64,000 nucleotides of DNA from Natrinema gari JCM 14663 (lineage in GTDB: Archaea; Halobacteriota; Halobacteria; Halobacteriales; Natrialbaceae): positions 30,882 through 94,881 of the forward strand of contig NZ_AOIJ01000086.1 in assembly GCF_000337175.1 (NCBI RefSeq). Reading direction: 5' to 3'. This document shows, one piece after another, positions 33,396 through 42,616 of this stretch; position 1 is the stretch's first letter, and each line of letters starts with the position of its first letter. The notes beneath the pieces were generated by a model, which saw only the letters and a program-made list of their open reading frames with translations, had not been told where the DNA came from and did not search any database. A program made the position numbers and the translations under genes.

Positions 33396-34592
33396 ATGGA
33401 GAACGACGCCACTGAGCACGAGGCACCGACGCGACGTGAGTACGTGAAGTACGGCGGCACAGTCGTTGGCGGAGGGTTGCTTGCGGGGTGTGCGGGTCTG
33501 TCCGACTCCGATTCGACGCCGGAGGGTGGGAGTTATTCCGTGACGATGGCACCCATGGGTGAGGTTACGTTCGACGAAATCCCACAGGACATCTTCACGA
33601 TACTGGGCCATCACGCGGACATGTTGCTAGCACTCGGGCGGGGCGATGACATCAACGCGATGCACGCCCCTGAATATCACCAGTCGCTGTACCGGAAATT
33701 CCTGCAGCGCCTCGACGGGGTTTCGGTCGACTGGGAGGGACTGTACTCCTCGTGGCCGCCGACGGAGGAGAAGCTGTACGAACTGGACAGCGACGTTCAT
33801 ATCGCCGACCCTGCGAAGATCGCGACGGCCAGTGGATGGGATGACAGCGACATCAGCAAGATCGATGAAAACGTCGGACCGTGGTTCGGGAACACCCTCA
33901 GCGGGACCCATCGGGAACCGCCGGCGGGCTGGGCCGACGACTACGAATACTACACGTTGTGGGATATTTTCGGCAAGCTCGCGCAGGTGTTTCAGGAGAC
34001 CGACCGGTACGAAGCGCTCGCCTCGGTCCACGAGTCGATGCTGGCGACTATCGAATCGAACCTTCCGCCGGAGAGCGACCGGCCGAGCGCGGCGCTGGTC
34101 ACGTTCTCGTCGGACGAAAAGAAGGCGTGGGGCTACAAAATGAACTACCCAGGCTACTACGCCGCACACACTCGGCCGATGGGCGTCACCGACGCGCTGG
34201 CCGACGCCACTGGGGACGGGTACGGCGAGGACGGCCGGAACGTCACGCTCGACTCCGAACTCCTCCTCGAAGCGGACCCGGACGTGTTGCTCGTCCTCGG
34301 TCCGATGACGGCGTACTACGACCTCGACGAGATCCGGACGAATCTGGAGGACGACGCCGCCACAAGCGATCTCACGGCCGTGGACGAAGGCACCGTCTAC
34401 GCACAGGGGGCGCGTCGACAGGGACCGATCCTCAACCTCTTCCAGACGGAAATGACCGCAAAGCAGTTGTATCCCGACCAGTTCGGCGAGTGGCCCGGCT
34501 ACGTCGACGGCGAACCGTACCCGGAGATCCCCGAGGACGAACGGTTGTTCGATCGTCAGCGAGTCGCGAACATCATCACCGGTGACATCTGA
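33396..34592 (+). CDS. Iron-siderophore ABC transporter substrate-binding lipoprotein
   Basis: A 398-residue exported protein with a Tat motif (R14-R15-E-Y), hydrophobic core and lipobox 'LLAGC', so it is lipid-anchored outside the membrane. The body follows the FecB/FepB-like periplasmic binding protein fold ('FTILGHHADMLLALGRGDDI', 'NPDVLLVLGP'-like 'LEADPDVLLVLGPMTAYYD', 'AVDEGTVYAQGA'). It should bind ferric siderophores or haem-like chelates for import. Control by iron is shown by the palindrome directly upstream. No permease or ATPase gene follows, so the transporter partner must be elsewhere. Confidence 0.88.
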   Translation: MENDATEHEAPTRREYVKYGGTVVGGGLLAGCAGLSDSDSTPEGGSYSVTMAPMGEVTFDEIPQDIFTILGHHADMLLALGRGDDINAMHAPEYHQSLYRKFLQRLDGVSVDWEGLYSSWPPTEEKLYELDSDVHIADPAKIATASGWDDSDISKIDENVGPWFGNTLSGTHREPPAGWADDYEYYTLWDIFGKLAQVFQETDRYEALASVHESMLATIESNLPPESDRPSAALVTFSSDEKKAWGYKMNYPGYYAAHTRPMGVTDALADATGDGYGEDGRNVTLDSELLLEADPDVLLVLGPMTAYYDLDEIRTNLEDDAATSDLTAVDEGTVYAQGARRQGPILNLFQTEMTAKQLYPDQFGEWPGYVDGEPYPEIPEDERLFDRQRVANIITGDI

Positions 34593-34797
34593 GCGACGAT
34601 CGTCGACTGTCCGAGGTCACCCCACGCCGGTCGGGAGACCGATCGTCGACCCAGCGATAGTACACCTGACACGGTTCGCGCGCTGAGCGCACAGCGGTCG
34701 TGCGATCAGCGCTGCAGTGACGTCCAGTGGCTCCGATAGCTCAAACGACTGTTTGACCGTGCCCAAATCATATATCACGTGTCCGAGAGTGTTCGAT

Positions 34798-35655
34798 ATG
34801 GATCGGCGGACACTCCTCGTGGCGGGCGGGGTCTCCTTTACCACCCTTGCGGGTGGCTGTCTCAGCGACTCGAGCACCCCGAATCGGAGCACCGACGACC
34901 CCGACAACGGAACTGAGAGACCGCACTCGTCGTCTCCGGATGCCGGGATTTCGGTGACCGATATCGTCGTGCGAAAGGCCGTCACGTACGAATCTATGAT
35001 GGGGTCGGGTGGTGTCTATGCCGAAGACGGGACACAGTATCTCGTCGCCTCGGTGCAGGCCGATGAAGATCTCCAGGCATCGGACTTCACGTTCGAGACG
35101 GCTGGGGAGTCCTGGGCACCGGGACTTCCCGAGGGGAGGGGCGGGACGAACTTCGCGGTTGCGGGCCACGGGGGCGGATCGGTCGGTCGACACAGCGGTG
35201 GCGAAGGCTCGTATCTCGCGTTCACGGTCCCGGCACCGCTCTCGGCATCGAACCCACGTATTCGATACGCGGACGCCGACACCACGTGGCCGCTTACCGC
35301 AGCAGGCCGGGAGCGGTTAGCTGCGCCCGCTCCCAGTTTCGAACTGCTGTCGCTGACCGTCGCGGAGACGGTGTCCCGGGGAGAGCCGCTTCCGGTGTCG
35401 CTGACCGTGACGAACACCTCGGAAACCGACGGCCGGTTTCTCGCAGCCCTGTATTGGCCGACGAAACGCATCGCGGACGACGACGAAGCGACAATCCTCG
35501 AGCGCGAGGTGTCCGCCGCCGACGACGCGACGTTCTCCCTCGACCTCGATACGGAGTACACGACCGAGACACCGGACTCGGTGCCGCTGTCGATTCGGGG
35601 GTATGTTACCGCCGACCGGGAGGTCGCGGTTCGCGAGCGGTCCGCACAGAACTAA
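34798..35655 (+). CDS. Tat/lipobox secreted protein of unknown function
   Basis: A 285-residue protein starting MDRRTLLVAGG (twin arginine at 3-4) with lipobox 'LAGGC' at about residue 21, so it is an exported lipoprotein. After a Ser/Thr/Pro/Asp linker the mature part is beta-rich ('FELLSLTVAETVSRGEPLPV', 'SLTVTNTSETDGRF') and resembles an Ig-like extracellular domain. TATA-like 'CATATATCA' at 34767-34776 fits the ATG 34798. No operon partner is apparent. Confidence 0.8.
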   Translation: MDRRTLLVAGGVSFTTLAGGCLSDSSTPNRSTDDPDNGTERPHSSSPDAGISVTDIVVRKAVTYESMMGSGGVYAEDGTQYLVASVQADEDLQASDFTFETAGESWAPGLPEGRGGTNFAVAGHGGGSVGRHSGGEGSYLAFTVPAPLSASNPRIRYADADTTWPLTAAGRERLAAPAPSFELLSLTVAETVSRGEPLPVSLTVTNTSETDGRFLAALYWPTKRIADDDEATILEREVSAADDATFSLDLDTEYTTETPDSVPLSIRGYVTADREVAVRERSAQN

Positions 35656-36412
35656 GCTCGTCGGCTGTACCTGTCGTCCAACCGACCGTCAACTCGCGTC
35701 CATCGAGACCGCGGCGCGCTCGAGGTCGCGTCAACGCGTCGGACGGGAGCCGGGTATCGGCTCGCCGCGTGGGCCCCTGATACGCATGTGCGGCGATTGG
35801 CCGAGGCCGAGCCACCGCCCCGTCGGGCGCTGTCTCACTGAGTGGCCGCCGACCCGGCCGGTATCGGGGTGACGAACTGCGTCCGATCTCGTTAGGGAAC
35901 GGACTGTTCGAAACAGCTACATGACTCCGGGACGTATCCGACGGTAGGACGTTCGTCCCGCCCCCGGCGGAATAAAAGGCACCCCGTAGCGGTTGCCGCC
36001 GAAAGCGACTGGCAATACGCACACGACCGAGCCCGGGACGGCCGAGGACACGGCTGTCGTGGGTGATGTCCGAGCCAAAGCCGGTCGCTGACAGGTGGTT
36101 TCCGCCGGTGTGTCACGAGACGAAGCCCCCTGGGGGCTACGCGCGATCTCGAGGCCTGGCGACGAAGCCCTGCGCTTAAGCCGGTCGAAGAGGTCGCGCG
36201 GATGCGTTCGAACGCGGACCCCCGTCTGCTCAAGGGTGCCGGTATCGACTTCTCCGTCCGAACGGGCCGATTCCCGGACGCCGATCGCTCGCACGAGCAG
36301 CACCGAGACCGATTCACTCGCGAGCGTGCGTGTCGGTCCTCGCTCTCCGAAGCGACGCCGACACGCGATGTCGCTGGAGACTCCACTCCGCCGGCCGGAC
36401 GGCCAGCCACAG
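35656..36412. other. Long gene-free region
   Basis: About 757 nt. Several open frames cross on both strands, but all translate into Arg/Ser/Pro-rich sequence that contrasts with the acidic proteins of the window, so none is accepted. Either a decayed gene or non-coding DNA. Confidence 0.4.
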
Positions 36413-36538
36413 CTACCGGCCGTCGGTCGCCCGGTTTGTCCAGCCACAGTTGAGACACGGACTGAGCCGGAGCGGTTCGCCACACCGCTGACAGTGGCCG
36501 TTCGGATACTGTCTCCCGGTCTCATCCCCGTTAGTCAT
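36413..36538 (-). CDS. 41-residue zinc-ribbon microprotein
   Basis: A frame from ATG 36538 to TAG 36413. The peptide has CQRCG at residues 16-20 and CLNCGW at 28-33, an exact two-knuckle zinc ribbon with 8 residues between, in a short polar protein (start MTNGDETGRQYPNG). This is typical of haloarchaeal CPxCG-related small zinc fingers. It stands alone in an otherwise gene-poor stretch. Confidence 0.65.
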   Translation of the reverse strand: MTNGDETGRQYPNGHCQRCGEPLRLSPCLNCGWTNRATDGR

Positions 36539-36819
36539 TCGAACACTCCATGCGCTGCTATCGGAGCTGATACATATAAAATATCGGTCCAGAACGCCTC
36601 ATTTAGGCGTTCGGCTGGGTCGGTATTTCGACAGCGGCCGGTCGATGATTCACCGATCGGACGGATGGTGACAGCGCGACGGACTCGAGGTCGGGGACGA
36701 GAGGTCGTCGGCAGCAGCCGGAACGAGTAAGACTGCTCCCGAATGCGCGAGAAGCCGCCGGCTCGAGGCTGAGTAGATGGTCGCCGACAAGCGAGGCGAA
36801 CGCGGATCGGCCGAGCCCT

Positions 36820-36990
36820 TCACCAGAACCCGAGCAGGTTCCCCGTGACGACGACGGCGAACAGCAGCAACGCGAGCGCCACGAGCACGACCGACTCGGG
36901 CGAACCGGACGAGTGGAAAACGCGCGTGAGTCGTCTCGGTCCCATCCTCTCCCCGCTGACGATCAATCGCTCACCCTCCTTGCTTGCCAT
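36820..36990 (-). CDS. 56-residue single-helix membrane protein
   Basis: A frame from ATG 36990 to TGA 36820 gives a 56-residue peptide with a charged front ('ASKEGERLIVSGERMGPRR') and one C-terminal transmembrane helix ('SVVLVALALLLFAVVVTG'), ending 'NLLGFW'. It is unrecognised but has normal haloarchaeal codon use. Confidence 0.55.
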   Translation of the reverse strand: MASKEGERLIVSGERMGPRRLTRVFHSSGSPESVVLVALALLLFAVVVTGNLLGFW

Positions 36991-37389
36991 GCGATATCAT
37001 GGGTTGTCTTTCACTAAAAGTTGTTTGTAGCGCGCCTGTCATTCCGGACTGAGCACCGGACGAGGTGACTATCAGGACACACCAAATCGCACTGTCAGCG
37101 GAGTCGAACGAGGGATTCGTATCGAGCGTCGATGGATGCGGGTAGTCTCGATGTGGGCAGTTTTATCATCGTGCACCGCTCCCGTGTAACTGTCCGCGGG
37201 GTCCCTCGAAACCACCACCTACCGCCCCCGTGGGCGACGCTTTCCGGGGAGTGGACGGCGTGTTCTCCGTGACCGACGACGCGACGGACCGTCGGGGCTC
37301 GACGCCTCCGAACCGGGGTGTACCGATCGATATCGAAGCCACGACACGGTGACGATCCGTTTGGGTGATCACTCGAGCGCCGGCGGCCC
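36991..37389. other. Gene-free region
   Basis: About 400 nt between the single-helix protein and UspA. It begins with an AT-rich stretch that is the likely promoter of the membrane protein. No gene is supported. Confidence 0.4.
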
Positions 37390-38010
37390 CTATTCGGTTT
37401 CCGGCCCCTTCGCAACGCGGGCCTCGCTCGTCAGGGCGTCGACGTGGGCGTGGAGCGATCCCGAATCGGTCTCGAGCGGGACGATCCAGGAGGCACTGGT
37501 CCGATGTGGCGTCTCGCGAACGGTCACGTCGTCGTACCCCTCCCGTTCCGCCGTCGTTCGGGCGATCCGTGCGGCCTCGTCCGCGTCTTGGATCCGGATT
37601 TCGTCGTTCAGACGAACGGTTACGACCGGCACGTCCGCCATCCGGACGATCCGTTCGGTGACACTCCCGACCAGGACCCGATCGAGACCGGTCCGACCCT
37701 GGGTCCCCATGACGATCATGTCGATGTCGTGGTCGGCGGTGTACTCGAGGATCTCCTCGTGGGGGACGCCCCGTTCGACGGCCGCCACAGCGTCGACCCC
37801 TTCCCGCGTCGCTTCGGCCGCGACGCGCTCGACTGCCCGCTCGGCGGCCGGAATCGCTTCGTCGGTCTGCAGCGTGCCGAGTGGTCCCTCCGGAACGATC
37901 GACAGCGCGTGGACCGTCGCGTCGAAGCGATCCGCGATCGTCAACCCGTGCGTGATCGACCGACGAGTGCCGTCGCTCCCGTCCGTTGGAACGAGGATGT
38001 CCTGATACAT
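37390..38010 (-). CDS. UspA-family universal stress protein with C-terminal extension
   Basis: The 206-residue product starts with a UspA domain ('YQDILVPTDGSDGTRRSI') and ends it with the ATP-binding motif 'MGTQGRTGLDRVLVGSV'. About 65 further residues ('VTVRLNDEIRIQDADEAARI', 'YDDVTVRETPHRTSASW') form an extra module not found in the minimal 140-residue family. It is cytoplasmic and probably binds ATP. It is divergent from the acyl-CoA ligase gene. Confidence 0.9.
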   Translation of the reverse strand: MYQDILVPTDGSDGTRRSITHGLTIADRFDATVHALSIVPEGPLGTLQTDEAIPAAERAVERVAAEATREGVDAVAAVERGVPHEEILEYTADHDIDMIVMGTQGRTGLDRVLVGSVTERIVRMADVPVVTVRLNDEIRIQDADEAARIARTTAEREGYDDVTVRETPHRTSASWIVPLETDSGSLHAHVDALTSEARVAKGPETE

Positions 38011-38196
38011 GCTACGGCGGAACTAGGTGGCACGGTCGTAAATACCCTCGAGTCGGAGCCGAGCCGTTGCAAGCGGTGCCATCACTCTGTGAGGTCGAGA
38101 CGCTATCGGACCGATTATCGCTGGAAGGGAAAGTGGCCGTGTTCTCCGAACGATGTAAATCTTTTTTACGTCACGCGAAAACGTGTGACACGGACT

Positions 38197-39765
38197 ATGA
38201 CAAATCTTGTCACTCACGTCGCGGACGCCGTCGCGGAACACGGCGACAACACCGCGATCGGGTTCCAGGGGGCCGAGACGAGTTACGAGGAGTTCTGGGG
38301 GCAAACCGGGGCCTTCGCGACCGCGCTTGAGGAACGGGGGCTCGGCCAGGACGACCGGGTCGCGCTCTATCTGCCGAACGTGCCGCCCTTCCTGATCGCG
38401 TTCCACGGGACGCTTCGGGCCGGTGGGGTCGTCGTCCCGATGAACCCCCAGTACAAGGCCCGTGAGATCGGCCACCTACTGGAGGACAGCGGGGCGAACG
38501 TCGTCGTCGCACTAGCCGATCTCGTCCCGTTCGTGACGGCGGTACAAGACGAGACGAGCGTCGACCACATCGTGAGCGTCGGCGGCGACGCCGAGGGTGC
38601 GAGCACGCTCGCGGAGTTCCTCGAGCCCGGGGAGCCGGAGATCGCCGAGCGTGCTGACGACGAGGACGCGGTCCAGCCGTATACGTCGGGGACGACCGGT
38701 CAACCGAAGGGGGTCCAGCTCACGCACGGCAACCTCGCGTCGAACGCGAACGCGGCGTCGGAACTCGTTCCGGGCGGCATCCGACCGGACGACAAACAGC
38801 TGGGGGCCCTCCCGCTGTTCCACATCTACGGGATGACCGTCGTGATGAACACGGCGCTGTTCAACGGTGCCGCGTACTACCCGCTGCCCGAATGGGACGC
38901 CCAGGAGGCCGTGTCGCTGATCGAGGACGAGGAACTGACGATCATGCACGGGGTCCCGGCCATGTACAACGACGTCATCAATCAGCCGAACGCCGAGACG
39001 TTCGACCTGTCGTCGGTACGGCTCTGTGGCGTCGGCGGCTCGGGCATTCCGGTCGAGGTGCTACGCCAGTTCGAGGCCCTCTACGAACCGACGATCTACG
39101 AGGGGTACGGGCTCACGGAGACCAGTCCGATCACGCACTTCAACAGCCCGATCGAGGGTCGCCGCGTCGGCAGCATCGGGAAGCCCGTTCCCGATGTCGA
39201 CTCGAGGGTCGTCGACGACGACTTCGGTGCGGTTCCACCGGTCGATGAGGGCCCGATCGACGAGGACGAAGCCGACCTCCACGAGATCACCGGCGAGATC
39301 GTCGTCGCCGGGCCGAACGTGATGAAAGGCTACTACGGCCTGCCCGACGCCAACGAGGCGGCGTTCACCGAGGCGGACGGGCGACGCTGGTTCCACACCG
39401 GCGACATCGGCTACCACGACGAGGACGGCTTCTTCTACGTCGTCGATCGCGAGAAACACATGATCGTCACGGGCGGGTACAACGTCTATCCGCGCGAGGT
39501 CGAGGAATTACTCTTCGAGCACGAGGACGTCGCTGACGCCGCCGTCGTCGGGATTCCGGACGACCGCCGCGGCGAGACCGTCAAGGCCTTTATCGTCCGT
39601 ACGCCCGACGGCGATGTCACGGCAAAAGAGATCACCGACTACTGCCTGACCAACCTCGCGGAGTACAAACACCCGCGTGAGGTTGACTTCGTCGACGAAC
39701 TCCCCCGGACGACGACCGGGAAGGTCCAGAAGTTCAAACTCCGCGAGCAGGAGGGGGACGCATAA
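38197..39765 (+). CDS. Acyl-CoA synthetase (fatty-acid--CoA ligase, AMP-forming)
   Basis: The 522-residue ANL-superfamily enzyme carries the AMP loop 'YTSGTTGQPKGVQLTHGN', 'YEGYGLTETSPITHFNSP', 'WFHTGDIGYHDEDGFFYVVD' and the C-terminal lysine region 'ELPRTTTGKVQKFKLRE'. It activates carboxylic acids to acyl-CoA. The ATG at 38197 begins family homology; the frame stays open far upstream, but that overlaps UspA on the other strand. Its stop codon overlaps the start of the enoyl-CoA hydratase gene (TAATG), so both are co-translated, consistent with fatty-acid beta-oxidation. Confidence 0.93.
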   Translation: MTNLVTHVADAVAEHGDNTAIGFQGAETSYEEFWGQTGAFATALEERGLGQDDRVALYLPNVPPFLIAFHGTLRAGGVVVPMNPQYKAREIGHLLEDSGANVVVALADLVPFVTAVQDETSVDHIVSVGGDAEGASTLAEFLEPGEPEIAERADDEDAVQPYTSGTTGQPKGVQLTHGNLASNANAASELVPGGIRPDDKQLGALPLFHIYGMTVVMNTALFNGAAYYPLPEWDAQEAVSLIEDEELTIMHGVPAMYNDVINQPNAETFDLSSVRLCGVGGSGIPVEVLRQFEALYEPTIYEGYGLTETSPITHFNSPIEGRRVGSIGKPVPDVDSRVVDDDFGAVPPVDEGPIDEDEADLHEITGEIVVAGPNVMKGYYGLPDANEAAFTEADGRRWFHTGDIGYHDEDGFFYVVDREKHMIVTGGYNVYPREVEELLFEHEDVADAAVVGIPDDRRGETVKAFIVRTPDGDVTAKEITDYCLTNLAEYKHPREVDFVDELPRTTTGKVQKFKLREQEGDA

Positions 39766-40565
39766 TGGCGCTCGGCGACGACGTCCTCCTCGAGATCGAT
39801 TCCGAGGGGGGTGCGACGATCACGCTCAACCAGCCCGAGCGGCGCAACGCGCTCTCGACAGATATCAGCGACGGCATCTCGGCGGCGCTCGCGGAAATTG
39901 AAGCGAGCGACGCCCGCTGTGTCGTTCTCGAGGGGGCGGGCGGCGCGTTCTCGGCCGGCGGCGATATCGAATCGATGGTCGAGGGCATCGAAAACGACGT
40001 CCCCGCCGACGAGCGGGTCCGCGCACTCCAGCGGTCGACGAACGATCTGATACGGACGCTGATCGACTTCCCGGTGCCGACGGTCGCGTTGATCGACGGC
40101 CCCGCGGTGGGGGCCGGCGCGAACCTCGCGCTGGCCTGTGACATGCAACTCGCCAGCGAGGACGCCGTCTTCGGCTTCGTCTTCCGGCAGGTCGGCCTGA
40201 GCGTCGACGCGGGGACCTCCTATCTGCTCCCCCGGGTCGTCGGGGAGAACGTCGCGAAGGAACTCGTCCTCACCGGCGATATCGTCGACGCCGACCGGGC
40301 GAAGGAACTCGGCCTCGTCAACCACGTCTACGGACGCGACGAACTCGAGGACCGGGTCGACGAGTTCGTCGACACGATCGTCTCCGGCCCGCCGATCGCG
40401 CTTCGCCACGCCAACCGACTCATCGGCGAGGGCCTGGAGAAATCCCTCGAGCAAGCCCTGACCGACGAGGCGACGGCACAGGGCATCGTCTTCGAGACCG
40501 CCGACCACGAGGAGGGCGTCGACGCCTTCTTCGAGGACCGCGAGCCCGAGTACAAGGGCCGGTAA
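39765..40565 (+). CDS. Enoyl-CoA hydratase/isomerase
   Basis: A 266-residue crotonase-fold protein: 'TLNQPERRNALSTDISDGI', 'GAGGAFSAGGDIESMVEGIE' (oxyanion hole) and 'DGPAVGAGANLALACDMQLA' are the family marks. It probably hydrates 2-enoyl-CoA in beta-oxidation. It overlaps the acyl-CoA ligase stop by one base. The catalytic Glu positions cannot be placed with certainty by eye. Confidence 0.93.
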   Translation: MALGDDVLLEIDSEGGATITLNQPERRNALSTDISDGISAALAEIEASDARCVVLEGAGGAFSAGGDIESMVEGIENDVPADERVRALQRSTNDLIRTLIDFPVPTVALIDGPAVGAGANLALACDMQLASEDAVFGFVFRQVGLSVDAGTSYLLPRVVGENVAKELVLTGDIVDADRAKELGLVNHVYGRDELEDRVDEFVDTIVSGPPIALRHANRLIGEGLEKSLEQALTDEATAQGIVFETADHEEGVDAFFEDREPEYKGR

Positions 40566-40768
40566 TCGACCGCGTTCCTGTCGATGGTTCGGTTCTCCCG
40601 TGTCGCGTGGTCGTGGGCAGCGAACGATTGCTCTTGACCGTCCTGCCGCTCGGTCTCACGGGCTCGATCGGTCTCCTGCTTCGTTGTGCCGTCGAACACA
40701 TCGCCTTCGGTCGGCCTGAAACGAGTCCCGAGAGGGTGACCGGCCTAGTCGACCTGCCGGGACTCGGT

Positions 40769-41200
40769 TCAGATCGGGACCACCGTCGACACCCGCGCGT
40801 TCTCCTTGAGTTTGAGTCCGCCGTCGGTCACCGACAGCGGGATCAACGGCAGGTGGTCTCGGACCTGCATCGAGGGATGCGAGCCGCCGCGAGCCAGCAG
40901 TTCGTTGCGCGGCTGGAGGTGGACCGGCTCCGTGAGGTCGGTCAGGAACTCGTTGTGTTGGATGACGTACTGACCGCCCTCGAGGTGCCACCAGCCGAAC
41001 TCGTCGTGGGGTGACTCGAGTTCCGTCGGGACGGGCTCGAGGTCGGCGTCCGTGAGTTCGTCGCCGCCGAAGTCGAGACGGCCGGAGGCGGCCACCTCGT
41101 AGACGGCGCTGACCGTCAGATCGACGCCATGGTCCGTGACCTGTACCGGTTCGTACACCAGGTTGTCGATCGACTCGGCGAGGGGTTGGTCGGTGGACAT
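40769..41200 (-). CDS. dUTPase/dCTP deaminase-like protein
   Basis: A 143-residue protein with the trimeric dUTPase/dCTP deaminase fold pattern: 'WWHLEGGQYVIQHNEFL' and 'RNELLARGGSHPSMQVRDHL' (phosphate-binding Arg/Ser region) and 'GGLKLKENARVSTVVPI'. It would lower dUTP or convert dCTP, which fits uracil repair elsewhere in the window. A longer frame exists, but MSTDQPL at 41200 gives the family N-terminus. Confidence 0.75.
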   Translation of the reverse strand: MSTDQPLAESIDNLVYEPVQVTDHGVDLTVSAVYEVAASGRLDFGGDELTDADLEPVPTELESPHDEFGWWHLEGGQYVIQHNEFLTDLTEPVHLQPRNELLARGGSHPSMQVRDHLPLIPLSVTDGGLKLKENARVSTVVPI

Positions 41201-41355
41201 CTCGAGCGAGATGACGGCTCCGAGCGTGAAAATAGTACTGTCGGTGAGGGGCCGACGGCACTCGGTCACCGAGCCGCCGACGAGCCGCTCCCGATCGGGA
41301 CCGCCGGCGCGTCGGACACCCCGAACCCTATGTGCTGGCGACCGTAGCCTCGAGT

Positions 41356-42024
41356 ATGACCGACGTTCTCGCAGACGGGATCGCTCGCTTCGTTCGCGCG
41401 GTCGGCCCGGACCCCGACGAGACGCTGAGCGAGATGGACGAGTACGCCGCCGCCGCGGGATTCCCCCACGTCGGCCCCGAGGTCGGGGCCTTCCTTCGCT
41501 TCGTCGCCCGCCTGAACGACGCCGAGCGCGTCTTCGAGTTCGGGTCGGGCTATGGCTACTCGGCCTACTGGTTCGCCGATGCGCTCCCCGACGACGGCGA
41601 GCTCGTCCTCACGGAGGTCGACGACGACGAGCTCGAACTCGCTCGCGAGTACATGACCGCGGGCGGCTACGACGACATCGCGCGGTACGAACTCGGCGAC
41701 GCGATGGCGACGATCGACCGCTACGACGGCCCGTTCGACGTCGTGCTGATCGACCATCAGAAGAGTTCCTACGCCGACGCGTTCGAGGCCGTTCGGTCGG
41801 ACGTGCCCGTTGGCGGCGTCGTCGTCGCCGACAACGCGATCACGGCCGGCGCCATCGAGTTCGATGCCCTCCTCGAGTGGGCCGAGGGCGGCACCCCGAC
41901 GGACACCACCGAACACACGCAGGGCATCATCGACTACCTCGAGACGGTACGGGCCGATCCGGCCTTCGAGACGATCGTCGTGCCGCTGGGCGAGGGCATC
42001 GCGGTGAGTTATCGCGTCGAGTAG
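41356..42024 (+). CDS. SAM-dependent O-methyltransferase-like protein
   Basis: The 222-residue protein contains SAM motif I 'RVFEFGSGYGYSAYWF', an acidic 'VLTEVDDDELELA' and 'FDVVLIDHQKSSYADAF', like COMT-type O-methyltransferases. ATG 41356 is preferred to an upstream in-frame ATG. Its 3' end overlaps the convergent membrane-protein gene by 16 nt. The substrate is unknown. Confidence 0.88.
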   Translation: MTDVLADGIARFVRAVGPDPDETLSEMDEYAAAAGFPHVGPEVGAFLRFVARLNDAERVFEFGSGYGYSAYWFADALPDDGELVLTEVDDDELELAREYMTAGGYDDIARYELGDAMATIDRYDGPFDVVLIDHQKSSYADAFEAVRSDVPVGGVVVADNAITAGAIEFDALLEWAEGGTPTDTTEHTQGIIDYLETVRADPAFETIVVPLGEGIAVSYRVE

Positions 42025-42467
42025 TCGGTCGTCTCACCGTCGAACACCTGTTCGTCGAGTTCCTCGGCCGGCGTCGAGGCCCCGTACTCCCGGAAGCCGA
42101 GGAAAATCGTCGTCCCGGCGGCGGCAAGCAGCGTCGCCCACGTGATCGCAGCGAGTCCGATGACCGTCACCCGCGCGGGCCCCGGCACGCTCGAGCCGAC
42201 GGTCTCGAGGCCGATGGCATGAGCGCCGGAGACTCCGAGAAACGAGAGCCACAGTCCCAACGCGGTGGCCGCGAGGCGTTTCCGCGTGACCGCGCGAGCG
42301 TAGCGAGCGAGACACGCGACGCCACCGACGGCGACTCCCGTCGCTCCGATGGTGAGAGCGACGTGGTCGACGGCGACGGTCGCGACGCCGGCGACGGCGA
42401 AACAGCCGAGCGCGGCAGCCAACGAGGATCGGTCCGAGCCGTGTCTTGTCGAGATCACGTCGTGCAC
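42009..42467 (-). CDS. Four-helix membrane protein
   Basis: A 152-residue protein with hydrophobic segments near residues 14-31, 34-51, 65-83 and 98-120 and an acidic C-terminal tail. The start is taken as GTG 42467 because a TATATA box lies 30 nt upstream (42497-42502); longer frames run into Arg-rich non-protein sequence. It is convergent with the methyltransferase gene. The function is unknown. Confidence 0.65.
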   Translation of the reverse strand: MHDVISTRHGSDRSSLAAALGCFAVAGVATVAVDHVALTIGATGVAVGGVACLARYARAVTRKRLAATALGLWLSFLGVSGAHAIGLETVGSSVPGPARVTVIGLAAITWATLLAAAGTTIFLGFREYGASTPAEELDEQVFDGETTDYSTR

Positions 42468-42496
42468 CGCTTTGCCGGGTTGAGTCGGTGGGCGAA

Positions 42497-42502
42497 TATA
42501 TA
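42497..42502 (-). promoter_or_regulatory. TATA box of the four-helix membrane protein gene
   Basis: TATATA on the minus strand, 30 nt before the GTG at 42467. The spacing fits a short-leader or leaderless transcript and decides the start. Confidence 0.6.
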
Positions 42503-42616
42503 GCTGTTGGCTGACTGCGGGCCGCTCGCATCGCCCGCTCGAGTCGGGGCTCGAACCCGGGACCGGATCGGGGATCGATGGGGCCGCTGGCCGGCCGCAC
42601 CGACGACCGACGGCGG

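Noticed and set aside
36095-36730. Plus-strand frame of about 210 residues
   Set aside because: The product is Arg/Ser/Pro-rich and lies antisense to a clean zinc-ribbon microprotein.
40607-41014. Plus-strand frame after enoyl-CoA hydratase
   Set aside because: It is antisense to the dUTPase-like gene over most of its length and has no motif.
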